Part shown: positions 35,024 to 48,541 of the stretch, piece by piece
Layout of the letters: every line of letters starts with the position of its first letter
Position numbering within the stretch: position 1 is the stretch's first letter
Assembly (NCBI RefSeq): GCF_000801105.2
Contig: NC_079512.1
Coordinates: 36,535,848 to 36,599,847, forward strand
Length of the DNA: 64,000 nt
Source of the DNA: Raphanus sativus
Lineage: Eukaryota; Streptophyta; Magnoliopsida; Brassicales; Brassicaceae
Direction: 5' to 3'
Made by a program: the position numbers and the translations under genes
Notes under the pieces: model-generated
The model's input: the letters and a program-made list of their open reading frames with translations, nothing else
Databases searched by the model: none
What the model was told of the DNA's origin: nothing

Positions 35024-35834
35024 AACACAGAGAATAAGATCTTATATAGAATCTCAGAGGAAGAAAGCGAAAAGAATCCATTAATGTGATTAAAGAGTGA
35101 AAAGGAGTGGGGAGAGAATTGATTGTTCGTGGGGAAAGATTATTAACGGAGAAAACTAAGAAGAGAAGAAAAATAGGAAATCAATCGACAATCAATTTGG
35201 AAAAATAGGATTTGTTCTTCGCGAAAAGAGAAAGATGATCTCAGCGTGAGATGGGTTTCACAGGCTCATCAAATTTAAACGAAACGGGCCGGTGATTTCG
35301 AAGCCCAAATGTTAAAGTCACATATCTGACGTGGTTAAATGCTCTCTTCCTATTGGCCGATTTAATTTGAGGACGTGGACATCTTCTCTATGGCTTATAT
35401 TTGCCTTTTAGTATTGTATTGATACCTTGGGTTTATAAAAGCATAATATTTCTAGTAATTATAGTTACCTATTCGCTTCATGACTTGAACCAACATAAGA
35501 ACATCTCCCACCCATTGTTATTTTCATTTTTACGATGCTCTAATGTGCACATGAACATTTAATTGTTTGATGTCTAAGCAAGAATGTTTTACTTGTTTCA
35601 TCAGATTTTCTAGATACAAGGCACATCAGTTCAATCCTTCCTTAAAGAAGACAATGAGTTTCTATTCTCATTCGCCTGACATGAACAAATGATTTATGGC
35701 AAAGGTACACACTTGGTTAGCCCATGAATAACGTTTTCACTGAGAAGTTAAATGTAAAATGAGAAAACATGTTCTTAAGATACATTAATAGTGATCATAT
35801 TGATAGAATACTTCTCTGTTTATTCATTCTACAG
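35024..35834. other. intergenic
   Basis: Purine-rich near 35080-35230, perhaps a 5' untranslated region for the minus-strand ORF at 34744-35023. The remainder is AT-rich and shows no recognisable feature. Confidence 0.4.
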
Positions 35835-35989
35835 TTGGAGAAGATGAGAAAGACTGAGGCCTCTGAAGCAGTTGATGATGATGACATTGAAGATAATGTG
35901 GAAGTACCCAGGAAGCAAACGAAGAAGAGATCACAAAATCTGGCTTATTGCATGGGGGTTGGTGTTAAAACTGAAAATCCACATTCTAG
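35835..35989 (+). other. orphan exon-like sequence next to a SINE
   Basis: An open plus-strand stretch of 155 bp, encoding an acidic then basic segment (EAVDDDDIEDNVEVPRKQTK), is preceded by an acceptor-like TTCTACAG and followed by a donor-like GTAAAA. It looks like one internal exon whose neighbours are gone. I do not recognise the family. The SINE's target site begins three bases past its end. Confidence 0.35.
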
Positions 35990-35991
35990 GT

Positions 35992-36257
35992 AAAAAAAGT
36001 TTCAGTGCTAAACCAACGCGTGTTGGCCTAGTGGTAAAGGAACTCCGGCTGGAGTGTCCGCCTTGGGTTCGATCCGCGTTGGCCACGAGAGAATTTACAT
36101 GGGCTTCTCTCGCCTCCCAGACCACTTCGCGTAACCAGGGGCCCTTAAGTGGAGGCTTAAAAATTCCTGTAATGGCATGGGCATAAGCCCGGTGGGCTAG
36201 TCGATCACGCTTAGTGGTCGGATACTGGGTTATTAAAAAAAAAAAAGTTTCAGTGCT
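35992..36257 (+). mobile_element. tRNA-derived SINE with 18-bp target duplication
   Basis: The body (about 36010-36239) carries a pol III box A (TGGCCTAGTGGT near 36024) and box B (GGTTCGATCC near 36066) in its first 70 bases, then an unrelated 3' part and an A run at 36235-36246. The sequence AAAAAAAGTTTCAGTGCT occurs at 35992-36009 and 36240-36257, a target duplication that partly merges with the tail. This is the layout of Brassicaceae SINEs, which depend on LINE enzymes for movement. The intact duplication suggests a fairly recent insertion. Confidence 0.88.
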
Positions 36258-36947
36258 TCCTTAACTAATTATATGAGTTACAATCTCTGCATTTGTTCAT
36301 AAGTGCTTGGAAATGTTGCAGATAATAGAAAACGAAAAGTCATGATGTGATAACGTAGGCTCAAGATGAAGTCATGCAGTAATATGCCAGTGTTGTTCTT
36401 ATGGTCCTAATCAAGGAAACAAGAAAGGAGGCTTCTGTTGGAACCTGAACAGACACGCAAAATAAAAAATGCTCCCTTAAATACTAGTATTACAATATGT
36501 AGCTAGCAAACTCGAGCATCTAAGAAAATAAATGTACTAAACAAGTTATAGCAAAAGCCAATATTAATCTGAAAACCCAATCAAACATATTCTAGACAAT
36601 TTATCAATTTACTCCATAATGTTTACAACCGACTCTGTTTTTTTACTTGGATAGTTGGATGTGTATGGCATCAGAGGTCCATGAATATTGCCTAGTGTCT
36701 ATGAGTATTGCCAGGTCCATGAATATTGCCAAGTGTCTTTTTTAAAAGAATGTATTCAGCAGTAAGAATACGTGACCAAATTATTTTAGATGAAATTTTG
36801 TTGTAAAACGTAAAACACGTATTTATTAAACCAATGAAAAAACTTGTAAACAGAGCTTACCTTTCCTTCACAAAGAAAGAACAGAGCAAAAATAAAAAGA
36901 CAGAACCAAAGACTTGTGTCTGAATAAAACACTCTCATGCTGAGCTA
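36258..36947. other. 3' flank of the ARR10-like gene
   Basis: Includes the 3' untranslated region of the minus-strand response regulator gene. The part from about 36730 rightwards reappears in the partial copy at 40680-41172. A short CCATGAATATTGCC repeat occurs at about 36680 and 36717. Confidence 0.5.
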
Positions 36948-39303
36948 TTATGCCACCCAAACCCAATCTCCTTCCGAGAACTCGGCTTGGCTCTGTTCCT
37001 ACTACATCCAATGAACTAATCTTCACATTCTAGAAGTGAAAAAAGAAGAAGAGCAAATCAAATGTTTTATACCTGAGTCATCATGGAATTGACTATATCA
37101 TCCAAGGAACCGGTATCTGAAGCCATGAAGCCGTTCTCTAGCTTCTGTTGTCCCATGAATAACCGTTCATTACCACTGCTACTTCTCAACAGTTGAGCAA
37201 CTGTCATAGGACTTAAGATGTTTTCATGCTGCTGCTTCATCTGTAATGGATCAAAAGAGTCTGCTTGGGCAGCATTTGGGGATCCAAAATCTGTGTCTCT
37301 GCAGAATGACGTCTGATTTGTTGTATCCAGGTTTGGGCTGGTTGAGTTGCCGAACATGTTCCATTCCAAGGCATCTGGTTTTGAATGAAGATTACTCTGT
37401 GGAATGTTGTTTGACAACACAGCGCTTGACCAGTCTTCAAGACGTTTGTTGATCTCCAAGCGAGGAGAAAACCCCTGGTGACCCTCAGGAACAAAGTGAT
37501 TATTGGGAGAAACTAGCGGAGAGCTTTGTTGTGAAGTAAAGCTCGGAAAAGCCTTGTTGTTGTTGTTGTTATTGGCTATATGAAGAGTTTCTAGTGGAGG
37601 AAGTGGCATTCCCTGAAGCATGTAACCTCCATCATTGTGGTTACAAGGAAGCGATGATGAGAACATTCCTGCCAAGGTCCTATTTGAAGGGTAATGCCTC
37701 ATGGTTGCGGCTCCACCATGGAACTGACTGGATCCAAGAGGTATTGGACGGTAGTGGTGGAAGCTGCCAAGTCCTTTGAGAGAACTCATTTGCTTGAAAT
37801 GTGAGTCCATGTTAGCTTGTTGATTGGCTTCATTGTTTATTTTCTTCAAGGCTAACCGGAATTTCTGCAAATGGAAGAAGACAATGAAGTTGTGTTAAAT
37901 GGAAACCATATAAGAATCAGAAGAATCATTGGTCAAATCACCTGAAGGTGGCTTCCAACATTCTCTCTTGTGAGATTGTCAACATTCATCAGCTCAAGAA
38001 TCTTCTTTGGTACAGCGTCTGCATCATTTTAAGTTTTAAATAAGAAAATGATTATTACAAAGAGAAGCTCATTAGGAAACTATAGTTATATATATATAGA
38101 GAGAGAGACATTACTCTTAACGCCCACATGATCAACAGCTGCTAGGAACTTGTTGTGCAGCTCTCGCGTCCAAATAACACGAGCCTTCTTTTCATTCCCT
38201 CTTTCTTGTTCGTCTTGTTCTTCATCTTCCTCTTCAAGCTGATCTTTACGCTTTCTGTTTGCTCTCACCCCGTTTTGATCAGAGTTTCCCTCAGATTCAC
38301 CACTAGTAGTCACAACGCTCTTCATCTTCTTGAACTTGCTTTTCCTCACCACGTGTTGCCATATGTTCTTGAGCTCCTCGATTCGAACCGGTTTAACGAG
38401 ATAGTCGCAGGCACCGTGCTTGACTCCTTTCATCACATATTTTGGATCGCTATGCGCAGATAACACTGCAACAAACAATCATCATGTGACAAAAAAAACA
38501 TTCTCTCTAGGAAGCATGAAAAGAAATCAAACTGAAAATAATTTGGACGTACTTATGACAGGTAAGTCCATTTCAAGACCAACAAGCTCAACCAGCTTGA
38601 AACCATCCATGTCTGGCATGTCAACATCGCTGATCACGAGATCAAACTTGTTCTTGTTCTCCCTCAACAACTCCAGTGCGGTCTGTGCCTTATCCGTTGT
38701 TGTTACTGCACAACATACAATTACCCCCAAAAGTCTTTAGTCTTTATACAGGGCAAGAGAGACTTATTCATGAGTTTTGTGACAGAGCAATCAAAGTATT
38801 CAATAATTTTCCCAAAAGTCTCTGCTTTTTTTTAACAGAGCAATAGACTGTTTTAAAAGTAACCAACTTAGAAGATGTAACGTAAGAAGAACCAATGAGC
38901 TTAGTGACACATGTGAAGAAAGTAAAATCCGAAACTTTTGGACGTATCTAATTAAATCTTATAGATTCCTCAATCTCATGTTTTAAGAACATATTAATCT
39001 ACGTAAGAAACGATTTGATGGTGTTTGACAAGAAACGAAATCTGAGGGTAAATATGGTGCCCTGAAGTGAATAACCAAATCCAAAAGCTAAATCAAAATC
39101 TAGAAAGTCGTTTCTCAACAAATAGCTGAAAATAATCTATAGTGAAAACATGACACGAGAGAGAGAAGGGGGGGACCGTGGTATTGGCAGCGGTGAAGCA
39201 AAGTCTCGAGAATACGGAGACAAGTTTGGTCATCGTCAACGGCAAGAACTCTCATCCCTAGTGGAAACTGGTCCATAGCATCAATATCTTGTTCCACTGT
39301 CAT
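36948..39303 (-). CDS. ARR10: type-B two-component response regulator, ARR10-like
   Basis: A cytokinin-signalling transcription factor that, once phosphorylated by AHP phosphotransfer proteins, activates target genes in the nucleus. Six exons join in phase: 39177-39303, 38553-38705, 38115-38465, 37942-38018, 37073-37864, 36948-36998 (1551 nt, 516 residues). The receiver domain (about 17-130) keeps the acidic pair in AVDDD, the phosphoacceptor Asp69 (DVDMPDMDG) and Lys118 (LVKPV). The GARP DNA-binding domain is at about 188-245 ([36 protein letters not shown]). The rest is Gln/Asn/Ser-rich, as in activation domains. ATG at 39303 is used because the GTG two codons upstream is not needed. The last exon reads [12 protein letters not shown] then VWVA-stop, shorter than the Arabidopsis ARR10 end I recall, because of an apparent one-base loss. 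ARR12 is an alternative, but gene order supports ARR10. Confidence 0.9.
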
Positions 39304-40679
39304 CTTCACAGATTCTTTTTCGACAGAAACAAAAAGAAGTAGGAATCGAAGTAGAAGAAGGACAACGTTAGAATTATTGGGCAGAAGAAACCAAAAGTTT
39401 TATGTAAAAAAAAAAAAGTAGTTTCTTTTTCCTCTGACGAGAAAGGAAGAGTGCAGAGAAGAATCTAAGCTATATATGTAATGAAAACTCCCGTGTTATT
39501 ATCAAAATTAAACTCATTTATGGAAATTTTCTCTTTTAATTTCTAACCATTTCCAAAATAAATTATTAACCATTTCTGTTTTTTCGGACGAGACTCTGTT
39601 ATAAAATTCAGTGGGACGATCAATCATTTGAGCGTGTGAGAATTTACGCGCCTTATGGAACATAGTTTTGTCATTGACTATATAATCCAAAGTCAAAATT
39701 ATGAGCCTGACCGGTTCGGTTTTAACCAAGCATCGTTTCGGTTTATATGTTTTCATATGAAAATTTTCAAAAATTCATTGCTCAAGAGTGTGATATAAGT
39801 CTATCCGAAAATAATTCTCACTGTTCCGAAATATTATGAATAGAATACTGGAGAAACTGGTAAACCGGCTGTGTCTCAAACCAGAATCATAAACGGAATA
39901 TTTCGGTTTCGGTACATACCCGATTTCACTACATGCCTCTTGGTCTAAACTGATTTTATGTTTTGGATAATTATGTTATTTGAAAAGGAAAGAAGATCGA
40001 AAAAGAAACAGAAATTAATGAGTACAAATGGAAAAGTATTTATGTATATGATTCTGTATATCATGTAATTAGATTTTGAGATTTGTTTTAGATATTATAC
40101 TAAGTATTCAAGGCAGAAAATGGAATTTTAGTTATTGCCATAAATTAAAACAGAAATGAATACTTTCCTAAATCTATGTCTCGAGATTTAATTGACTATC
40201 GAAATCGAGTATTTGGAGCTGTGAAAACCGAGATTCTGATAAAATGGACTAACCGTGGTATTAATGCAAATTAATGTAGTGTAAAATTTAAATTTTACAA
40301 AAGAAAAAAACATTTTAAGAGAAAGAGTTCATAGGTTTCTTCTTTTTGATCAAAAGAGTTCATGGTTGAACTATGATACTCCATCTGTTCCACTTTATGT
40401 GATGTTTTAGGTTATTGCACGTAGATTAAGAAAACACATATTTTTATGTAGTTTATCTTGGTAACATAAAAATACATTAAATAAAACTAGTTTAACCAAT
40501 AATAAAAAAATACAGTATTTTATAATTGGTCATAAAATTCAAATCATATTAAATTCTACCTAGATTAGTGAGAACATCACTTAAAGTGGGACAAAATAAA
40601 AATCCTAAAACACCACTTAAAGTGGGACGGAGGGAGTAATAAACTGTTCCCTCTAATGATTCCATTTGCAATAAAATTC
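39304..40679. other. upstream region of the ARR10-like gene
   Basis: The 5' untranslated region and promoter lie near 39304-39480 (a TATATATG is at about 39472). At about 40380-40640 is a palindromic repeat: TCCATCTGTTCCACTTTATGTGATGTTTTAGG at the left and its diverged reverse complement ending in AAAGTGGGACGGAGGGAGTA at the right. This is the terminal inverted repeat signature of a Stowaway-like or Mutator-like MITE. Confidence 0.5.
40380..40640. mobile_element. MITE with TACTCCATCTGTTCC-type inverted repeats
   Basis: The left end is at about 40377 (ACTCCATCTGTTCCACTTTATG), and the right end, at about 40608-40639, is its imperfect reverse complement (CTTAAAGTGGGACGGAGGGAGT). Such CTCC-type ends, with an AT-rich interior of about 220 bp and no ORF, are typical of widespread plant MITEs related to Tc1/mariner elements. 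Flanking TA is compatible with a TA target duplication (before ACTCC and after GAGTA). Confidence 0.7.
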
Positions 40680-41172
40680 CAAGTGTCTCTTTTAAAGGAA
40701 TGTTCATAACGATTTGTAAAATTGATGATTTGTAGACTAAAATAGATTCAAAATAATTCTGGTGTAACGTGAAGCACGTATTTATTAAACCAGTGAGGAA
40801 ACTTGTAAACAAGAGTTCACGGTTCCCTTACAAAGAAAGAAGAGAGAGCAAAAAAAGAGGACAGAACAAAAGACTTGTGTCTTCTTAACAAAACACCCTC
40901 GTGGTGACAACGAGAATAAGAAAACACAGATTCTCATATCATATGGCATGTTTTGAGTGAGCTATTATGCCACTCAAACCCAAGCTCCTTCCGAGAACTC
41001 GGCTTGGCTCTGTTCCTGCTGCATTCCTGCAAAGGTCCTATTTGAAGGTTAATGCCTCGTGGTTTCGTAGCCACCATGGAACTGATTGGATCCAAGAGGT
41101 ATTGGACGGTGGTGGTGGAAGCTGCCAAGTCCTTTGAGAGAACTCGATTTGCTTGAAATGTGAGTCCATGTT
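40680..41172 (-). pseudogene. partial copy of the ARR10-like gene 3' end
   Basis: Two blocks match the ARR10-like gene. 40680-41028 matches its last exon and 3' flank (36731-37005). 41029-41172 matches part of exon 5 (about 37667-37812). About 660 bp between them is missing, so the junction near 41028 joins unlinked parts. There are many small changes, and no reading frame survives beyond short pieces. Both copies share the shortened GGTTTG-type sequence near the stop. Since it includes non-transcribed flank, it arose by DNA duplication. Confidence 0.85.
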
Positions 41173-41554
41173 AAATGGGCTTTTTAGGTATCCAATAGCC
41201 GAAGGCAAGTAGCGGGCTTTAAAAGGCCTATGCTAACAAACTTAAAATGGGCTTCCATATATAAATGGTTTAACTAATATTTTTAATATTAAATGCAATG
41301 CGTTAAAAAATTTAATTAAACAAATGTAACAGAAAATTAACAGAAAGGGAAGGGGAAAAAGTTATACGGTAACAACAAGAGAGGAGGAAGAAGACGAACC
41401 GAACCCCTTGAACATTCGAGAGAGTCTTCGCAATTCCTATTTCCTGATCGGACCCTTCCAATTTATCGTCGATTATACGTTGCTATCGATCTCTCTCTCT
41501 CTCTTTATCTTCGCGATGGATTGAGGAGGAGGGAGGCGACAAAAAAAAAAGAAG

Positions 41555-42680
41555 ATGATGTTTTGCAGAAACGTCTTCGTGAAACGGAAGAAGAAGAATC
41601 CAGGATCGGTGCCTGTTTATCTCAATGTTTACGATCTCACCCCAATGAATGTCTACGGTTACTGGCTCGGAATCGGCATTTATCACTCTGGTCTCCAAGG
41701 TTCCATCTTTTTTTCTTATGTTCTGCCTTTGATTCTTCTTTCTTGACTTGTCATGACATAAATCAATTATTTAATTTTTTTTTTTTTTTTAAAAGGAGAA
41801 TCCTTTCTCAGTTTTGTTGGATTCTAACATTGAGTTGGGTGGGAATAGCTGAGAAAGATGATTCTTTTCAGGATAGATGTGATGTCTTGATATGTATAGT
41901 GTTTTTTTTTTCTTTATGTTTGGTTTGGTTTGTAACATCAATAACTGAATGTTTCTATTGCTCCCATTGGTCAAGAACTTATTTGTTTTTTTTATTTGTT
42001 TTGGTTTTGGATTATCCATTTTGTTTGTAGTTCATGGGGTCGAGTATGGATACGGGGCGCACGAGCATTCAAGCACTGGGATTTTCAAAGTGGAGCCAAG
42101 GAAGTGTCCTGGTTTCACCTTCAGGAAATCGATCCTGGTGGGTGAGACGGAGATGAAGGCCAAAGAAGTTGGAAGCGTTATGGAGGAGCTAGCAGATGAG
42201 TATCAGGGGAGTAAATACCACCTCATCACAAGGAACTGCAATCATTTCTGCAACGATGTTTGTTTAAAACTAACTCAAAAGTCAATCCCTAACTGGGTCA
42301 ACCGTCTTGCTCGCTTAGGTAGTAAACCCAATCTTTCTGTTTGTTTATCACTAATCTTAAGAGGAGGAGGAGCATTGAAATTAATTTTTGTTTATGAAAA
42401 TATGTAAAAAGGTTTCATGTGCAACTGTGTGTTACCGGCTAGCTTGAACGAGATGAAAGTGAAGCAGGTAGGTAAAGACGGGAAGCTCTTGGAAGTAGGA
42501 TCAAGTAAGAAGAATAAAAAGAAGAAGAATAAAAAGAAGGCGGGAAGCAGATCGGGTCCTTTAGCTTCTTCATCTGATTCAAGGGTAGCTAATAATAATA
42601 ATAATAAAAAGCCTTCACATGCCAGATCAATATCAACCGGTAATCCTCCTTGTTCTGCTTCTTTTTGTCCTTTGAAGTAA
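41555..42680 (+). CDS. PPPDE (DeSI-like) thiol peptidase
   Basis: Members of this family are papain-fold cysteine isopeptidases; animal relatives remove SUMO or ubiquitin. Three exons (41555-41699, 42031-42318, 42412-42680) join in phase into 702 nt, 233 residues. Conserved parts are VPVYLNVYDLTPMN, the catalytic His44 (GIYHSG), EYGYGAHEH, and the Cys118 box (LITRNCNHFCNDVC), followed by the exit motif PNWVNRLARLG. The C-terminus is Lys- and Asn-rich low complexity. Both catalytic residues are present. ATG 41555 is followed at once by a second ATG; either could be used. In Arabidopsis a PPPDE domain gene lies beside RPL39, matching the arrangement here. Confidence 0.9.
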
Positions 42681-43289
42681 CAAAGATATCGAGTTCCCTT
42701 CTCATGGTTGCATCTGGAGCTCAAGATTAGAAAGCGTAAGCGTGTGAAGACATGATTCTTTGTCATTGCTCGAAAAGCTAACTATATATATATTTGTATA
42801 TGAACTGAGGGTCCTTGTATTTTATTCACAAGTGTTAACAACCCTTTTGGGTTGGTTTTTATTGTTATAGGAGAATCATCAAAATCTGCCAAAAGAATGT
42901 GTGAATTCGACTTTCCTCTTGTATGTTTTGGATGTAATTTTTTTTTTAATATTTGTACAAATTACTTTTCTGAATGTTATCGAATTCAATTGAAATAAGT
43001 TTATCTTTCTTTTACATATGTTGGTCCTCTGATCATTTTGGGACAATAAAAGAGTTGCTCTCAAGTCCAAAAGATTGTACTTGAAATCGCAGCAGCCTGT
43101 GTATGATGTGGAAGTGTTTGAACTCTGACCAGCCAGATGTCTCTGTCACATTCTTCCTCGCGGATCAGGTTACTCTAAAGTACATACGTACCTTCAGGGT
43201 TGCAACAAGCCAGGAAAGTCGATAAGTACTTTACCGAAAAGGTATTTTATTCTTTTATACAAAACAAAAAAAGAGTTGGAAGTTTTAGC
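42681..43289. other. 3' flank of the PPPDE gene and spacer
   Basis: Contains the 3' untranslated region (AT-rich, likely poly-A signal near 42960-42985). Nothing else was recognised before the promoter at 43290. Confidence 0.5.
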
Positions 43290-43403
43290 TGGGCCTTAAC
43301 TAACAACCCTAAGGGCTTTACTGTTTCAGAATCACGAGATCCTCCTATAAATACCTTTCAAAGTCCTCTCCTCTCTTTCGCGCAGCTACAACAAAAACCC
43401 TAA
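43290..43403 (+). promoter_or_regulatory. snoRNA-cluster promoter: site II, telo-boxes, TATA
   Basis: In order: a TGGGCC site II element (43290-43295), an AACCCTAA telo-box (43305-43312), a TATAAATA box (43346-43353), a pyrimidine-rich CTCTCCTCTC start region (about 43368-43378) and a second AAACCCTAA (43395-43403). Site II plus telo-box is the standard control module of plant ribosomal protein and snoRNA genes. No ORF follows; instead the C/D-box RNAs begin about 200 bp downstream. Confidence 0.75.
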
Positions 43404-43596
43404 TCCAATGTGCACCTCCAGACTCGCATTCTTTTTTTCTTTGTTGATTCCTTTTCTAATTGCCTTCAAATAGACTAAGGTTCGGTGTGATAGGATTCGT
43501 TTTGGCTTTGGCTACGTAGTCCATAGGCTCTGTTTGTGGATACTTGTCATAGTCGAGCTTAAATGTTTTTCTCTGTTTGGTTTGAAGCGTTGGAGA

Positions 43597-43680
43597 AATC
43601 CCTATGATGACTTATTAGTAAAAATGTTAAAAGTAGTGACTGATATCTTCTTGATTAAAAACTATCAGGTCTGAGGGATT
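43597..43680 (+). ncRNA. C/D-box snoRNA, copy 1
   Basis: C box ATGATGA at 43604-43610 and D box CTGA at 43671-43674 are closed by a terminal stem AATCCC/GGGATT (about 43597-43602 with 43675-43680). An internal D' box CTGA is at 43640-43643. The D' guide (TTAAAAGTAGTGA upstream of CTGA) is shared with copy 2. The D guide is ACTATCAGGT. Such RNAs direct 2'-O-methylation of rRNA or snRNA. I could not identify the target without a search. Confidence 0.8.
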
Positions 43681-43760
43681 TTCAACTGTTTTTTTCTCTT
43701 CTAATGCATATGATTATGATTTGAGTTCTTGTTTGCTTAACATTCAGTTGTGTTGCCTTA

Positions 43761-43852
43761 GCTGGATCCCAATGATGATGAATAAATAAAAAAATGTTAA
43801 AAGTAGTGACTGATTATACCTTGACGAACAATCAAATTCTGAGGGATCCAGC
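43761..43852 (+). ncRNA. C/D-box snoRNA, copy 2
   Basis: C box ATGATGA at 43772-43778, D' CTGA at 43810-43813 and D box CTGA at 43839-43842 are enclosed by a perfect 10-bp terminal stem, GCTGGATCCC (43761-43770) with GGGATCCAGC (43843-43852). It shares a 25-base block around D' with copy 1 but has a different D guide (GAACAATCAAATT). Same strand and spacing as copy 1, so both are probably cut from one transcript driven by the promoter at 43290-43403. Confidence 0.85.
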
Positions 43853-43927
43853 TATTATTTTCTTATGGTAACAAGAATATTGTTCTCTAAGTTGAGTTAT
43901 AAAGAGACACCTTAACTGTTTCCATCC

Positions 43928-44000
43928 CAGTGATTACTTATGAATTATGATTTTTGTTAAAAGTAAGGTCCGAGTTCTTCTTGATGAATAATCTTCAGAT
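43928..44000 (+). pseudogene. decayed third C/D snoRNA copy
   Basis: The stretch TTGTTAAAAGTAAGGTCCGA (about 43954-43973) followed by TTCTTCTTGAT resembles the D' region of copies 1 and 2. The C box has become GTGATTA (43930-43936), D' has become CCGA and no terminal stem or clear D box remains. It looks like a degraded member of the array. Confidence 0.5.
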
Positions 44001-44873
44001 TTATGTTCTATTTTATTTCTATGTCAAAACTCAAAATTTTTTATTTATTCGTTTTGCATTCTTGTGATCATATTCTTATTATTATGTTTTTCCAATATTA
44101 TGCGTAGTTTCTCTGTCATCATGCCTGAACAACACGGAAAGAAAACTTTCAGAAAAAATCTGGAAAAAAATGAAATCTGGACTCAACTCGTTTGTATCTT
44201 AGAAAAAATCCTGCTAGTGTCTGAAACGGGCCTTTAGGGATGACCAGACCAATATTTGAGAGTATTGGTTACATAACTCGACCAGATGAAAACCAACTTG
44301 ACCTTGGACAAATGAGAAAACTATGACGACACTTCCAAAAATATTGCATTTAATAATGGTAATGAAAACTATATAAGAGAGCCATTTGCACCCTATATAC
44401 AAAAGTTAATAAATTTATGTAGTGTATAATATTTGAAAGTTCCTAAGGAACATAAAAACAAACCGCTTTTCCAAGCTCATTTCGTCTTCAGCAGCAAAGG
44501 ATTATCAAATGGTACCGGTGTCCTGCTAAAAGCCGCTTGCTAGTTGTTAGGCCCGTCTCAGTGATCTATGAATATATTAAAAAAACACTATTATCAAGGT
44601 GGAGCTAATTCATAGAAAGATACAAAGAAGAGAATAACTTCCATCTTGTGTTTCAAAAAAAAAAGAGAATAACTTCCACTGATGAAATTCTATTTGAAGA
44701 TTAGAACTGGATGCGATGATGATGAAAACATCATAGATTTTTGTTGGAAACAAAACTACAAAAGTGTGACATGCTAAATCTTATTGGCATCTCAAATTGA
44801 TGAAAAAGGCCCAACAATAGATAAATATTTTTTTCTTCCGAGGCAAAAACAAACAAGCAAACAACCTATAGAG
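44001..44873. other. spacer between the snoRNA array and RPL39
   Basis: AT-rich with no coding region or RNA gene recognised. A repeated phrase AGAGAATAACTTCCA occurs near 44630 and 44665. Confidence 0.45.
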
Positions 44874-45052
44874 TGGGCCTTAATCATTGCTCGACTGTAA
44901 AATGGGCCTTAAGCCGAAAGCAAATTCATTTCGAAAAAGCCCAGCCATCAGATCACTAGGGTTTTCTATAAGTTCAAAAGGAGGTTAGTCGCCGTTTCTT
45001 CTAGCTCATCTTCGGTCCCCTCCCCAGCTGCTGCACATCGCACGACGTCAAG
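44874..45052 (+). promoter_or_regulatory. RPL39 promoter with two site II elements and a telo-box
   Basis: TGGGCC occurs at 44874-44879 and 44903-44908, and CTAGGGTTTT (reverse telo-box) lies at 44956-44964, shortly before a pyrimidine-rich start region (about 44990-45030) and the ATG at 45053. This is the usual layout of plant ribosomal protein promoters and couples expression to growth. Confidence 0.75.
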
Positions 45053-45636
<584 letters not shown>

Positions 45637-46213
45637 GTGAAAGATCAAGACTTGTTGTCTTCTGTTGGATTTAGCATTTCCCTAAGTTTCTGGATTTTTG
45701 TTATGACATGTTTACATTTCTGCAAGACGATGTTACCAGATTTTCTATTTATAAGAGTTACTTCTTAGCACTTAATTTTCTTGTTTCTCGTTTGCTTACA
45801 TTTCCCCTATATATGCAAAAAAAAAATATGTTCCTCAATCTGTTCTCGAGCAGTTGGTTCATGGTAGTTGTTTGCGTTGAGGCTTTCAAATTTCTTGCTA
45901 GTTTGTTGTGATTGGTTCTGATAAAGTTATGGAGTAAACAATTTGTATAGTAATAGAAAGTACAATAACATATGTGAAATTATGCAAATACAAAAGATAA
46001 GTAACAATTTCTTCTATAACTCGATGGGAGTCTCCCAGTACAACAATGCCTGTCAAACACAATCAAAATAACAAAAGGTTCCTTGACAAAATGTCTAGCT
46101 GATCATAGTTTTAAGATAGCTTTATTCATTTAGCTTTCTCTTTCAAATAATATGAAGAAGAAGCTAGAAGGGTATAAATATAGTTCTTATTGTAATCTTC
46201 TTGAGACCAAAAC
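45637..46213. other. convergent 3' flanks of RPL39 and ASP5
   Basis: The two genes end facing each other, so this contains both 3' untranslated regions. A plus-strand 67-codon frame at 45708-45911 has no supporting features. No RNA gene was seen. Confidence 0.5.
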
Positions 46214-48541
<2,328 letters not shown>

